Assembly (NCBI RefSeq): GCF_963678635.1
Contig: NC_087066.1
Coordinates: 43,513,624 to 43,577,623 of the forward strand
DNA length: 64,000 nucleotides
Source of the DNA: Symsagittifera roscoffensis
Lineage: Eukaryota; Xenacoelomorpha; Acoela; Convolutidae
Direction: 5' to 3'
In this document: piece after piece, positions 43,731 to 54,779 of the stretch
Position numbering within the stretch: the first letter of the stretch is position 1
How the letters are laid out: each line of letters starts with the position of its first letter
Translations under genes and position numbers: made by a program
The notes under the pieces: model-generated
Told to the model about the DNA's origin: nothing
The model's database searches: none
Seen by the model: only the letters and a program-made list of their open reading frames with translations

Positions 43731-45485
43731 CGATATACCATAAATTCAAACTGTTTCTCCGCACCCGCCACATTTTCTCTTGGGCTTGTCGAAATGAATG
43801 CTGTCAGAGGACGAGTAATCCGGTAGGGGAAAATTCCATCATCCACGCGACATCCAAAAATCTCAAGGGCAGTATGCTTTCTCTTGTTCCTCGCGTTTTA
43901 TGTCATTGATGTGCCGCCCTCTCTCTTTCATATGAAACGCATTCTGATCGTGCATCAAATTGTAGGGAACCGTGCAAATAGTGAGCACCGTGGGGTCCAG
44001 ATAAATTCTCACTTCCTCAAGAATGCAGCTCACTTCCTCCGGCAACCTCACTATTTTCCTTGATTCTACTCTAGAGACGTCGTTGATTCCCATCATCAAG
44101 GTGACCGTATGTATCTTCTTCATCTCCAGCATGTCCAGAGAAGCCAACATTTGGGGCATTGCCGCGCCCGAAAAGCTCAAGATCCACACTTGCCAGTGCG
44201 CCAGAATCCTCGTCAGAACCCTGACAGGACTGTCCCCGATTATCAAATGGACCGTGCCCTCGGGTATGCTGGGCTGCGTGAAGTATTCTGCCCAGCTCCA
44301 TCATTGAAGGCGTCCCTCGTTTCACACTGTATCGCCAACTAATCTTCACTGCGATGCCTATGATATCTGCCGTCAGTGTTCATTTTATAATTTGAGATCA
44401 TGACGCTCCTCTTTGGTTGTTCTCTCCAAACGGCTTCACGCGCAGGGAGTCCTTGACTGTAGTCTCTCTTGTAATTTTTTGAGGCGTGATGTCCCCACAC
44501 TTGCCTGACTGCCTCCCGTTAGCCGGGCGTCAGACCTGGTACCGCCACATCCACCGCTAGCGGCTTGATCTGGCCTGACTCAAGATCTCTCAAGGACGGG
44601 AAGGGCTCTGATGTTGTGCATGTGTCCAAATCCTCGCTCATCTGTTCCTGTGCTATCCGATCAAGGTTGAAACGACCGCTCGGCCTGGGGGTTTCATCAA
44701 CCTCCATCTTTGAATCCGATCTTGACCTCGTCATCAAGGGTTCAGCCGGCGTCTTTGTCTTCCGCTGCTTGCTGCTTCCGAATTCTTGCTGATTTTTCTA
44801 CAATCGCTCAAGTTCTGATTTTAGCTGATCACAGTTTGCTGTACTCTCCTGTAACTCTCAACAAATCCCTCTCAGGTATCACTTTATCTTTCTTGAGCAC
44901 GGCTTGATCCCTATCAATTGTAGCTTTATCCCTATTAAGATTAGCCTGGTCCCGCTCCCTGTGGACCTTTTTCAGTTCCCTCTTCAACATGCTGAGGTCT
45001 GCGTACGCCCCTTCCTTTTGTTGGGGCCGTATGAAGTACAAAGCTTTACTGCTGGAATGAGATCCAGTCCTTACTGTCGGCCTGGTTGGAAGGGGAAATT
45101 CTCCAGCGCTATATTCCGTCGAGTTACTCAAGCCGGGATTCCTTTCTAGTTCGAATCCCCTCAAGCCTCCATCGATGTTCCACGATAGCCAACTTGTTTT
45201 TTGTTGATTAGAGATGCCGTCCGAGGTGTAGCCCACCAACAACACTTCCTCGGTAGCCGATTCTCTGCCTTCTCCTTGGGACTCCAGCTGCAAGATGGCG
45301 TTGAGCAATATTCCCACCCTCTCATCCACCTGTGAGTGGTCAAAATCCCTAAAGGGCATATTCAGCTCATCAAGCGTGGGTTCCTTCAACGCTGCTGGCA
45401 TGGACTTCCAAAAGCGGTCTGTCATTGCTTTAGCCTGTGTTACACTCAAGAAAACCTTTACCAGATACACACACAAGAAAAACAT
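43722..45485 (-). pseudogene. Second-ORF remnant, N-terminal coiled coil and SGNH domain
   Basis: 44829-45485 gives an N-terminal region ending in a strongly charged coiled coil (repeated RDQA/RDKA heptads), equivalent to the start of the plus-strand ORF. 43863-44246 retains the SGNH blocks IIGDSPVRVL, SFSGAAM and MGINDVSR, and a degenerate KERGRH end. This shows the hydrolase domain is ancestral to both elements. Several frameshifts make it nonfunctional. Confidence 0.78.
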
Positions 45486-45873
45486 TTCACCGGTGACGAT
45501 TGCGGAGTACTGGCTGATGCTCTTGCTTCTGTATTCGTATACGACAGCTTGGTTCTCTTTGTTTATGATTCAAAGCCAATATGAAAACAAAGCTGAATTT
45601 TAGACCGGTAATGTTCTCCTTCTAAACCTCTCCTCCTGTATCTCTAAAATTTATTTGAGCAAACTCTGATAAAAATGATCCAATTAGATACTAAAATCAT
45701 GCAGATCTGTTGTTTTGGCACCAACCATTTGAATAAAAACTTTCTTTCAATTATCATGCCAGTTATACTAAAACCTATTTTCCTGTCGCGTGCCGCCCTC
45801 TTACATAAATAAAAACCCTCGTGCCCACTCAAGATCCAGTTCCCAACTCAAAACCCTCGTGTCCATTCGTGGC
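45486..45873. other. Spacer between decayed pol and the second ORF
   Basis: Corresponds in position to 21544-21985 of the plus-strand element. No gene is seen. Confidence 0.5.
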
Positions 45874-46794
45874 TCAGGCAAGGCTCAAGTAATACTTCTT
45901 GTGTAGGTGTACGGTTATATCTGTTTCCGCAAAGACCACGTGCAGGATGGCATATAGCTCTCTGGGCTTCAATCTACCTCTATTTGGGTCGTAGACTGGT
46001 ATTAAAACTTCTCCTTTCCCCTTAGTCGTGTCAAGGCTACCACCACGTGCTCGGGATCCACCACAATCCTCTCGCTGACTCTTATCACCAAAAAGCATAG
46101 GTACTTGCCGGGAACTTGTGAAACTGAGGGAGGGAGTGCCGTCAGGCCTCCCATCCCTCCATCCCTGGTCTCTGTCTGAGCAGGAATTCCACATTCTGGC
46201 ATTCTTTTTTGAAATCAGCCTCCAGTCTGGTGTTGAAACTCATATCTGCTGTTATGCTGTTTGCACTGGTCCAGTCTGACAAGATGAAGTCGTTGTCCGT
46301 GTTAATGATGTTTTCCGAGTACTCGTTTGGTATTTTGAAGTTGGTATTGAATTTTCTTCCAATGGTAGGCTCAACCTCCTCTTGCTCCAGTTCCAGTCCA
46401 TAAGTTTTTTATCATCAAAGTTTTGGTGTGGATAAGTCCTACCCTCACTCCCCGGAAAAAATTTTTTCGACATCCCCGTCGATGATGCCGGTTTCAAGTC
46501 TGATGGTACGTCTAAGGGTCTGTCTGTCGCCGTCCAACCGAGCAACGAGTTACCTCCGTTAACGTGTTTCCCTGCTGATATCACGACTTGTTGTATACTT
46601 AGTGTTTCTTCTTCGTCAGCCGGCAGACCATGTATCCGGTCTAGGATCCTCAATTTTGTGTTCTCCCTTCTTTCTATTTCACTCTGTTCTAGATCCACTT
46701 CTCTTTCTGGTACGGTATGGTCTTCTTGCCACGAGTGATCATTGTCGTTGATGATCTTCCATTCTTTATCTGACACTAACTCACCCATGCTCAC
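45874..46794 (-). pseudogene. Pol C-terminus with macro-like domain (decayed)
   Basis: The acidic linker is followed by the macro-like domain split over two frames: GGMGGLTALPPSVSQVPGKY and FLVIRVSE in one, then VYDPNRGRLKPRELYAILHV to a stop near 45880 in another. The conservation against the plus-strand domain is stronger here than in the linker. The Lys of the FLVTK strand is replaced by Arg. Confidence 0.75.
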
Positions 46795-48302
46795 TTATTT
46801 GGTTGTATCTTGCTAATCACAAAATCATCGCCATACCTGTTGTACCTCATGGTAGTCTTTTTGCGCCCGCCTGTTCTTGTTTCCATTGTCAATGGTTTAT
46901 CTGGTTTTGTCCATCCTGGCAACTCTTTCTGCCCTGGTTCATTGCAATCCTCTTCTGCGAAAGAGTTTTCATCCGAGTTGACCTCTACTTTTTCATCTTC
47001 ACCTATGCTCATGTTTCCATTGTCATCGTCTTCCTCTCTAGTGTCCTTCTTGTTCACCTCACATGCCAGTTCCATTATTAGGTACTCGAGTCCTTCCATG
47101 CTTTGTGGCACGCTTCGAAACTCTGGTGATGGCACACGAGGCTTCAGATTTTCATAGTGCGCAGCGCGCCCTGTGCTCAAGCGGTAGAACCGACCCTGCT
47201 GGTGCACTTCTGTTATCATGAATGGTCCTGTCCATTTCTTCAATAGATTCTTTGTCCCTTTTGATAGGATGACGTTCTGGTCAACCCATCAAACATATTG
47301 TCCCGCAGCATATGGTTTTGCTCGAAGAGTTTTCTCGTCATACTTCCAAACATATTGTCCCGCAGCATATGGATTTGCTTGAAGACTTTTCTCGTCATAC
47401 TTCTTCCGTTGTCTCATCTGTGCTTGGGTTGTGGTCTTTCTGCACAATTCTTTCAATTCTTGTTGCCTCTTGATTGCCTTCTTCACGTAACCTTGTGGCG
47501 ATGTCCTCTGGCCTTCGTATTCTGGTTAGAAGAACGTTAGAGGCATTGCTCTCTCTCTTCCTGTTAGCATCATGAAAGGACTGATCCCCGTTGTTGAGTG
47601 TTGGGTGCTGTTGTATGCTCCCACCACCTGCGGCAAGTACTTTCTTTTCTGTTTTACCTTTCCCTTTGCCCCTTGTCTGTGGATGATAAGTTGTCGAATG
47701 TGCTCGGGCAATAAGAGATCTTCTGATCAGTTATTTGGTCAGATCCCCAAAGAAGGCCTTCTCGTTTACCGTTTGAAAGGTCATGGGAAAACCATATCTT
47801 GATATCTAATGTGCGATCAAGTGATCACAAATTTCTTCCGCCGAGGCCGTCTGACACGGTACTGCTTCCGCTAGTTTCGTGAAATGACCGATGATTACAA
47901 AAATCTGGTTATATAGGTTATATACCAATTTTGTCATGCTTATCTTTTGATGGTCTATCTGTACGACTTCGTGGAACTCTGAGCTTTCCACCATTTTGAG
48001 ACAAACTTCAATTTCTTCGTGGCTTTCACTTTTCAAATTGGTGCAGTATACTTTGTTGCACTTTGTCTGACCCTTGATGTCCAATCTGATCGTGCGATCT
48101 GAACAGAATTTCCATTTGATAAAGCTGCGGTAGTATGATGAGATTTTGTTTTTGTAATAATTTCTCTCCATCTCTCTTGCACGCTACCACGCCATCTGCT
48201 GTGTGGTAGAGTATGCTCCTCCATTCCTTGTAGAACTGGCTCGAGATCTTGTAGCTGTCCTCCTCCAGGTCGCCTTTCTTTCTTAATCCCGTTCGGATCC
48301 AT
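46795..48302 (-). pseudogene. Integrase and GPY/F remnant
   Basis: Recognisable pieces are QIDHQKISMT and FTKLAEAVPCQTASAEE around the first Asp, LPQVVGAYNSTQHSTTGISP after the Glu region, and the GPY/F block KKWTGPFMITEVHQQGRFYR. The sequence around the DNG and VERQN catalytic residues is lost in a rearranged stretch near 47700-47800. A short segment is duplicated in tandem at 47294-47396 (fragment yielding KYDEKxLxAxPYAAGQYV twice). Confidence 0.78.
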
Positions 48303-49379
48303 TTGGAGAGGTTGTTGGTCGTTTTGTCGTTTTTCTATGCCCGTAGCAAGTCCGATAGCCTTTACCCTTCATATGCTCTTTCAGCGCAATCATTTGCCCG
48401 TTTAGTTCTCCCGGTGTGTGGATATCATCCTTACGTTTGACGCACACTATCCTGCTCAAGACTTTTCTATCATTCTGCGGCTCTAGATTCGTCCTTACGT
48501 TCGAACTGCAAGATAATCCCCGAAAATTTTTCTTGACACGGCTATCACCTCTAGCTCTTCTCCTCCGTTCATGTCGTAATGGTCCAGATTGTATGCCTCG
48601 TAGGAGGGATCAACCTGCATTTTGCTGTCCTGATTTCTTCTTCTTTATTCCGCTAATATCGCGCACAAACTTTCTTGCTCATTCTCAATTTCTACCGAAT
48701 CTTCGTCCTATTCTTCTAACTCCCTAGACAAATTTTCCTCTTCGCCTTCCTTCTCGTTCGACAATCACTCACTGGACTCTTGATCCAGTCCAAGTTCTTC
48801 AGCTTCCTCTTTAAACGACACCCTTTTCCTCCGTGGCGTTGTTTGCTTGAGTATTTCTTCCGGAATTTTCTCGTCTAGTGTTCGTACCACCTCTTTACTC
48901 CATGGATCTCCAGCATTCAATAAGTTTTGTTACACGAGCCCACTCCTTTCCTTCTCATTATCGTCCGGCGTGGTTGAGTCCACGGGTTTGTTGTCGGCTT
49001 TTTTCTGAAGCAAGTTCTTTGAGTCCGGTCTCATCGTTGCTTTTCCCTTTTCAACTTCCTCCAGATCGTAACCTATCGACTTCAAGGTCTCTCTTTTGAC
49101 ATGAGTAGGATTTCCACCGGCAAACCAGATTGTCTCTTTAGAATTGTTGTTTCCTGGAGTCAGTGGGTAATTCAGGATGATCTTCGCTCGGTTTACCCGA
49201 CTTATCCAGCCATCTCGTGAGTGGTAGGCTATCGTATGGTTTTTTGTCCATGAACGAGAATCCATCATTTGTTTCAAGCCTATCAGCCTCGTTCTGCTCT
49301 TGTCTCTCGTAAACTTAGATTTTCTTGCTCAAGCTGTCGGGATTTTGGTGCTTGTTTCTTGTCCTGTGCTCATTTATCA
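48303..49379 (-). pseudogene. Decayed acidic insert between RNase H and integrase
   Basis: Occupies the position of the acidic insert in the plus-strand Pol. The frames are broken and only scattered similarity is visible. No new gene is seen. Confidence 0.5.
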
Positions 49380-50830
49380 TGTTGCAACCATCTAGTCGTA
49401 CTACCCATCTCGTGATGTAACTTTGGTCCATTGAGTACGTTTTGAGCAAGGAGAGTACCCTGTTGTCGACCCGTAGTTTAAACGCTCACTGCTTAGATAT
49501 GCCCTGTAATTCTCCACAAGGGTGACTAATGCGAACATTTCGGCCTTGGGGGCTCCGTACTTCATTTCCGTGAAACTCAAGACTTGGCTTCCGTACGCTA
49601 TTGGTCTCAAGACAATTTTGCCGTTCCATTCCTGTTCTTGGTGCAGTATGCCAGAGATCGCAGCCACTGATGCATAGATAGGCGTGCCTAAAACAGGAGC
49701 TTCGCACAACTATTTCTATATTTTTTGAAATGTTTCTTCCGCAGCGTTGTTTCACGTGAATTTCCTGCCCTTGTGTCTCATGAGCTGCTGCATCGGGTAT
49801 AATTTGTCTGCGTAACGCTTGATGAATTCCTTGTTGTAGTTGGCGAAACCAAGAAAGATCATCAATTGACGCTCAGTCTTCGGTGGCTTCCAATCCAGAA
49901 CTGCCCCTACCGCATCTGGGTCTGGTCGGATGCCATGTTTGTGTACCATCCTCCCGAGGTACTTGATTGACTCTCTCAAGATCTCACATTTCGAGGTTTA
50001 CCTTTCAGTCTCACTCTCTTCATGCACGCCACTACTTTCTAGCCGCTCGATGTGGTTCTCCAGGGTTGGTGTCGCATTTACCACATCATCCACATAACAC
50101 ATAACCAAGTTGCCGTACTTTTTCGTCACTCTTGTTAGTGCCCTGTAATTCTCCACAAGGGTGACTACCGCAAACATTTCGGCCTTGGGGGCTCCGTACT
50201 TCATTTCCGTGAAACTCAAGACTTCGCTTCCGTACACTATTGGTCTCAAGACAATTTTGCCGTTCCATTCCTGTTCTTGGTGCAGTATGCCAGAGGGGGC
50301 TCCGTACTTCATTTCCGTGAAACTCAAGACTTCGCTTCCGTACGCTATTGGTCTCCCCCTCTGGATTGTGATTGGTATATCAAGAGTTTTCAACAAGATT
50401 CTGACGCAGAGGCCACTCTTAAGGGGGAAGTTAAGTGTTCAAGATTCTGACGCAGAGGCCACTCTTAACGGGGAAGTTAAGTGTTCAATTTCTTGTAATT
50501 TCAAATTTTCCATTTCCAATTCCTCTTGTGTGGGTCTTTCGGGAAAAATCGAACAGCTCGAAATTCCATCGTCTCATTCTGACTTAAGTGACTTAATAAG
50601 ATCTGATGAAAAGTTTATTTTCTTTAATCTACTTAAGATACAATTTTTGTCTTTGTGATTCGGACAGTCGAGAACTTCATTTTTAAAAACATTTTCAGTC
50701 AATTCATGTTTAGTTTTCACCGGCGGCGCGTATCCCAGTTTCCCCCCCCCCCCCCCTCTGGTTTGTGATTGGTATATCAAGAGTTTTCAACAAGATTCTG
50801 ACGCAGAGGCCACTCTTCGTGATCGAGAAT
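49380..50830 (-). pseudogene. Rearranged RT and RNase H remnant
   Basis: RNase H (49401-49709, AAISGILHQEQEWNGKIVLR) and RT thumb (49752-49979, YLGRMVHKHGIRPDPDAV) are recognisable, and CYVDD is at 50085-50096. The RT fingers and palm with motifs A and B are absent. In their place an RNase H segment is repeated: the block at about 49530-49680 recurs at about 50165-50290 and partly at 50297-50355. A second word of about 40 bp (caagagttttcaacaagatt...) appears at 50379-50417, 50440-50465 (partly) and 50779-50817. Local duplications have therefore scrambled the gene. Confidence 0.75.
50742..50756. repeat. Poly-C run (15 bases)
   Basis: A run of 15 C bases followed by TCTGG, beside the duplicated words of the RT remnant. 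The length may be unreliable in an assembly. Confidence 0.9.
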
Positions 50831-52620
50831 GATCTTCCTAAAATAGCAGCCTTTTGGCTAATCGGATTCAGCACTATACATAACTGTCTATTATCACTGA
50901 GTTCATTATAGTTCTTAATTATCAAACTTACTATTGAAGCCTCTTGCATTCAACTTCGCCCTTCCATACAAGAAAAATGGAGCTTTACTCCCGTTCGTCA
51001 ACATCAAATTTACCGGTTTAATTACGTACTTCCTTTCCGGATTTCGAGTCCCGAATATCGCATTGATAAGATCAAGTGTTACATCAATATTCCTGATGAA
51101 ATCTCTGCCAGAAATGAATTGGTTCGACTCATCTAAGTTCTCCACCACCAGAAAACTCATCCACAGGTTGCGTTCAGCCAGATTCAAGGCTTTTATTGAT
51201 GTTCTGCCAAGGACCCTCAATGCCCCTTTGTTTGCCGGTATATGACAATAGACTATAGATACAATTCTGTACAATTCATACATTTGTAGGTGTGATGTCA
51301 AAGTTGGATTAGATAGACAAAAAACTGAAGAGCAGCGAAGAGAACCGCCAGGATTTGCAGAATGAATTATGGCGTAACAAGAAGGAGAATCGAGATAACT
51401 AATTCGTCTTAGCGAGGGCCACTAAAGAAAAATTACAACAGATAGCGGACAAGGTTGAGACAACGGAGAAGGAGCGAGAGAAACATATCAAAAAAGATAT
51501 GGAAGAAATGAAGAAGCAGTATGAGACTGTAATTTATAAATTATGGAATCTAGAGACGAGAATGGACACAAGGAGCAGGGAACAAGCAGATACTGCTCTT
51601 CACGATGCTGAAAAGATTTGGATTCGTTCCTATGTTGGAACCTACTTTCGTTGAAGCGTCAAAAATCAGGTCAAAAATTGGTCGAAAATTAGGAGAAACA
51701 ATCTCAGTACTAAGAAATTTTGTTATTTACGAAGCTGAAAATTGTGGCCTTGTTTCTATAATGGAATTCATTTCTAACAAAAAGTCGACTATAGTTTAGG
51801 AACTGGACAACTACAACAATTTATAAGATATAGCAAGAGAATTCGTATCTGTATGAATTCTGGAGTCTATCAGATCTTCTTTGTAAAATCACATCCTTCT
51901 CCAGGTTCCTATTGGTATGACGCTCAAGACAGCTCCCGTATCCAGTAGTCCTCTCAAATTAGGTCTTTTTCCCCTTTATTTCTGGTACGTGTACCAATAC
52001 ATCTGCTTCTGTTCCCAAATGCACGGCGTCTTCTTCTAGCATGGCACAATGCTCACTCGACCTAACCTTAAGTTCCTCTCGACCTACATAGATTTCCTCA
52101 GCAAACTCCTCGTCACTCGTTATCTTTGTCCTCGTGTAGACATTGGTTCTATGTATCTGCTATCTACCCTTATTGATTTTCCACTACCTATCGTGAGTAA
52201 CGCTCTGAATGCTCTCGAAGGTGTCTGTGGGCTGATGGTGCGCAAATAGTCAAAATATACATCCATTTGCACTATAGGTTCGCTCAGATTTCTCGTTACC
52301 TCTTGGCCACCGACGGTGATTATTGACATGATACTCGCCCCAATCTTTGTAATCCCGAAGGGTTTTCCAGTCTCCTTTTTCAAGGTGTTGCAGTTGCTCC
52401 TGACTTTCAGGTTGTCACCTGTCTCGGGTCCTAGTGCTGCCGCTGCAAAATCCTCTTTTCTCTGCTGTCTTTCTATTTGCTGCTTCAGCCTCTGTTCGAA
52501 CTCTTTTGTCGCCAAGTCTTATTTCAACTTGTTGGTAGCCTCTACTGCCGCTTTCTCGTGGTTTATTCTCAATGAAATTATTGTCGTTGCCCCTCGCCGG
52601 CATCTCTCTCTTCGGTAACT
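50831..52620 (-). pseudogene. Protease region remnant
   Basis: 52120-52515 matches the segment before protease (MATKEFEQ, FGITKIGASIMSII). 51901-51960 keeps LLDTGAVLSVIP with the catalytic DTG. 50915-51301 matches the C-terminal part (LWMSFLVVENLDES and GRDFIRNIDVTLDL). Between the DTG and the C-terminal part lies an inverted gag fragment (51318-51655). Confidence 0.78.
51318..51655 (+). pseudogene. Inverted duplicate of a Gag coiled-coil segment
   Basis: On the plus strand this encodes a charged coiled coil with LARATKEKLQQIADKVETTE and NLETRMDTRSREQA. The minus-strand Gag at about 53760-54030 encodes LARATEERLQQMNERVETID and NLETRMDTMSRDQA in the same order. The fragment is therefore a diverged Gag segment, opposite in orientation, inserted into the protease gene of the decayed element. 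It has an internal stop. Confidence 0.8.
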
Positions 52621-54559
52621 GCCTTCACCGATTTCGTGGATAACTCGCCACTTGTCACGTCTTTGCTCAAGTTGATCGGAGCATGTCTATTCTTAGTGTT
52701 TTGCACAGCCGCAAGTGCTAATTTACGCTTTAGATTAACTTAAAAAAGATGAAAGTTTATTCTGAAGTGACCTTCTTGATTGCAGAAATCACACCTCGCG
52801 CATATTTTGATTATCAAGCCGCTCTAGAACCAATGTTCTTCCATCTAACTCATGTCACTTCATCTGGTGCATACCCCAAGTTTTGTATCCCTTGTCTGTA
52901 TGTGGTGCAATCCGCTACATGATGATCTGCCAATCCACAATTCGCCCATGACCTCCGCTTTTCCATGTCGTCTCTTGCCCTGTACCACGTCGACCTTTGT
53001 TGTTGGTTTGACCCTTGCAAATTTCCACTGTCTGAAAACGAGTACTTCCTTGGTTTCATCAACATGTACTCCCTAGACTTCTGCTTCATCTCTTCTGGGG
53101 TTGTTGCCTTATCTTTAGATAGCGTATTGTACGTTGCCAACATTGTTCTCAAGTCGTCAGTTTTCACCCCATCGACGAATTTTGAATCAAAGCTAAAGTT
53201 CCTCCTGTTTGTTGATTCCTCTGGATCGCTTCTCCTTCTCAAGCTCTCTAGATCATCCAGAAAACGATCGATCGATTCATCTTATCTTTGCCTCCTTTTT
53301 TTCAAATTGCATCATAGCCTGGTGCCCGTTCATTCCGTATGCGAAGCTCTTCAGCAGAATTTCGAAAATCTTGTCCGCAGTGTCGCGTTCTGCTTCCTTC
53401 TTAGCCACCACAAACTTCAGCGCTGTGCCCTCCAGATTGCTCTGTGTTCCTTGTGGCAAATGTTTCAAGCGTTCTGTTCATCATATCCCAAATGTTTGCC
53501 CATGTCATAGCATCCGGTGTTATACCCGTATATGCGCTTGAATCCCTTGGTATCCTTGTCGAGTTCGACACTCCTCCATTTGTGGCCGTTTTTTTCATCC
53601 CCGACCCTATGCTGTTGTGTATCAGAGGTAATGGTGTAGATTCTTGCTTCATACATTGAGGGTCCGCAATTTCCATCCTTGTACCTGTTGGCTTCTCCGA
53701 TTTTCTGATGGCGTTTTCGCTTGAGTGATAGAATTTCTCAAAAGCGTATTCAATTTGGACTGTATGGCACAGGAACTCTCCGCTTGGTCTCTACTCATGG
53801 TGTCCATTCTCGTTTCTAGATTCTATAACTTCTGGTTTACGGTCTCGTACCGCCTTATCGTTTCGTCCATACCCTTCTTGATATTCTTTTAAGGTTTTCT
53901 ATCAATCGTCTCCACTCTTTCATTCATTTGTTGTAGCCTCTCTTCAGTAGCCCTCGCTAAAATGAAGTATTTGTCAAAGTTTTCATTCTTGTTATGTCGA
54001 AGTTTTTTCCTCATTTCTTGGCGATACTCCCCGCTGCACCTTAGTTTCCTATCCATCTGCTCTAACTTAAGCATCAAGTCCCCCAACTCAACTAGTGGTG
54101 CTCTCGATTCCGCTAAATGCTTCTCTGGTTTACCGGCTGTTTCCGCTTCTTTCCATTGGCCCGTCTCTGTTGTTATCGCGGAAAACGTTCCAAAGGTTTT
54201 GCCTTTGTCGCTTGCTGTTGTCGCATCCTCTTTATCTTTTGCTTTCATATTGACCATAGCTGCGAATCTCTCCGTCAGAGATATTCTTTTTGTGTGTGAA
54301 TCGTCTTTAATTATTTCCGGTGTGTTACCAGTGGTTTCGTTTCCATTGCCTATTGGCGAGAACTCAATCGTCTTTGTTCCTTGTTCTTCTACATTCGGCA
54401 TTGGTGTCAATTCCATCGTCTTTTTTCCCACTTCATCTGTGCTCTGCTCCGGAGTCTCAAGATCAGCATCCGTGGTGGGCGCACTATCCTTTTTTGTGTG
54501 TTTTTCTCCAGACGTCTGATTTCGCTTTTTCCCGGTATCTACACTCTAGTTTACTTCAT
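52621..54559 (-). pseudogene. Gag remnant of the minus-strand element
   Basis: The likely start ATG at 54559 is followed at once by stops. Downstream are charged, Thr/Lys-rich sequence (53889-54431) ending in a coiled coil, capsid-like pieces (53277-53468 with NLEGTALKFVVAKKEAERD, and 52850-53242 with SKFVDGVKTDDLRTMLAT) and a zinc knuckle whose first Cys has become Trp (RRSWANCG). The order equals that of the plus-strand Gag. Confidence 0.8.
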
Positions 54560-54560
54560 G

Positions 54561-54779
54561 ATCTTTATTTACAGCTTCTCTCTGCTTACAATTGCGGTTT
54601 TATACAGTTGTTTAACGTAGCACGTCAACAATTTTAAAAAAACTACAATTCTATGAGTAGTCTAAACTTTTTAAAACAATTCCAGTCTAATTTATATTTA
54701 ACAATCCGATTTAAAACTTAATTTTCCTAGTTTTTATCCACTTCTCATGGAGTTTTTATGACTCTTTCTCTCCCTATTT
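54561..54779. other. Short transition between decayed gag and satellite
   Basis: AT-rich sequence of about 220 bp without repeats. The element's leader, over 3 kb in the plus-strand relative, is missing here. Confidence 0.5.

Larger units (their letters stand above)
36954..54560 (-). mobile_element. Decayed minus-strand relative of the giant element
   Basis: Read on the minus strand, the order is Gag (54559 down), zinc knuckle, protease, RT remnant, RNase H, integrase, GPY/F, acidic linker, macro-like domain (to about 45880), coiled coil and SGNH ORF (45485 to 38220), PPT, then 3' LTR. Order and many local peptides match the plus-strand element, but protein identity looks only moderate and every gene has several stops and frameshifts, so it is a distinct and old family. 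It is 5'-truncated: the leader and 5' LTR are absent, and satellite DNA begins about 220 bp upstream of the gag start. Confidence 0.88.
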
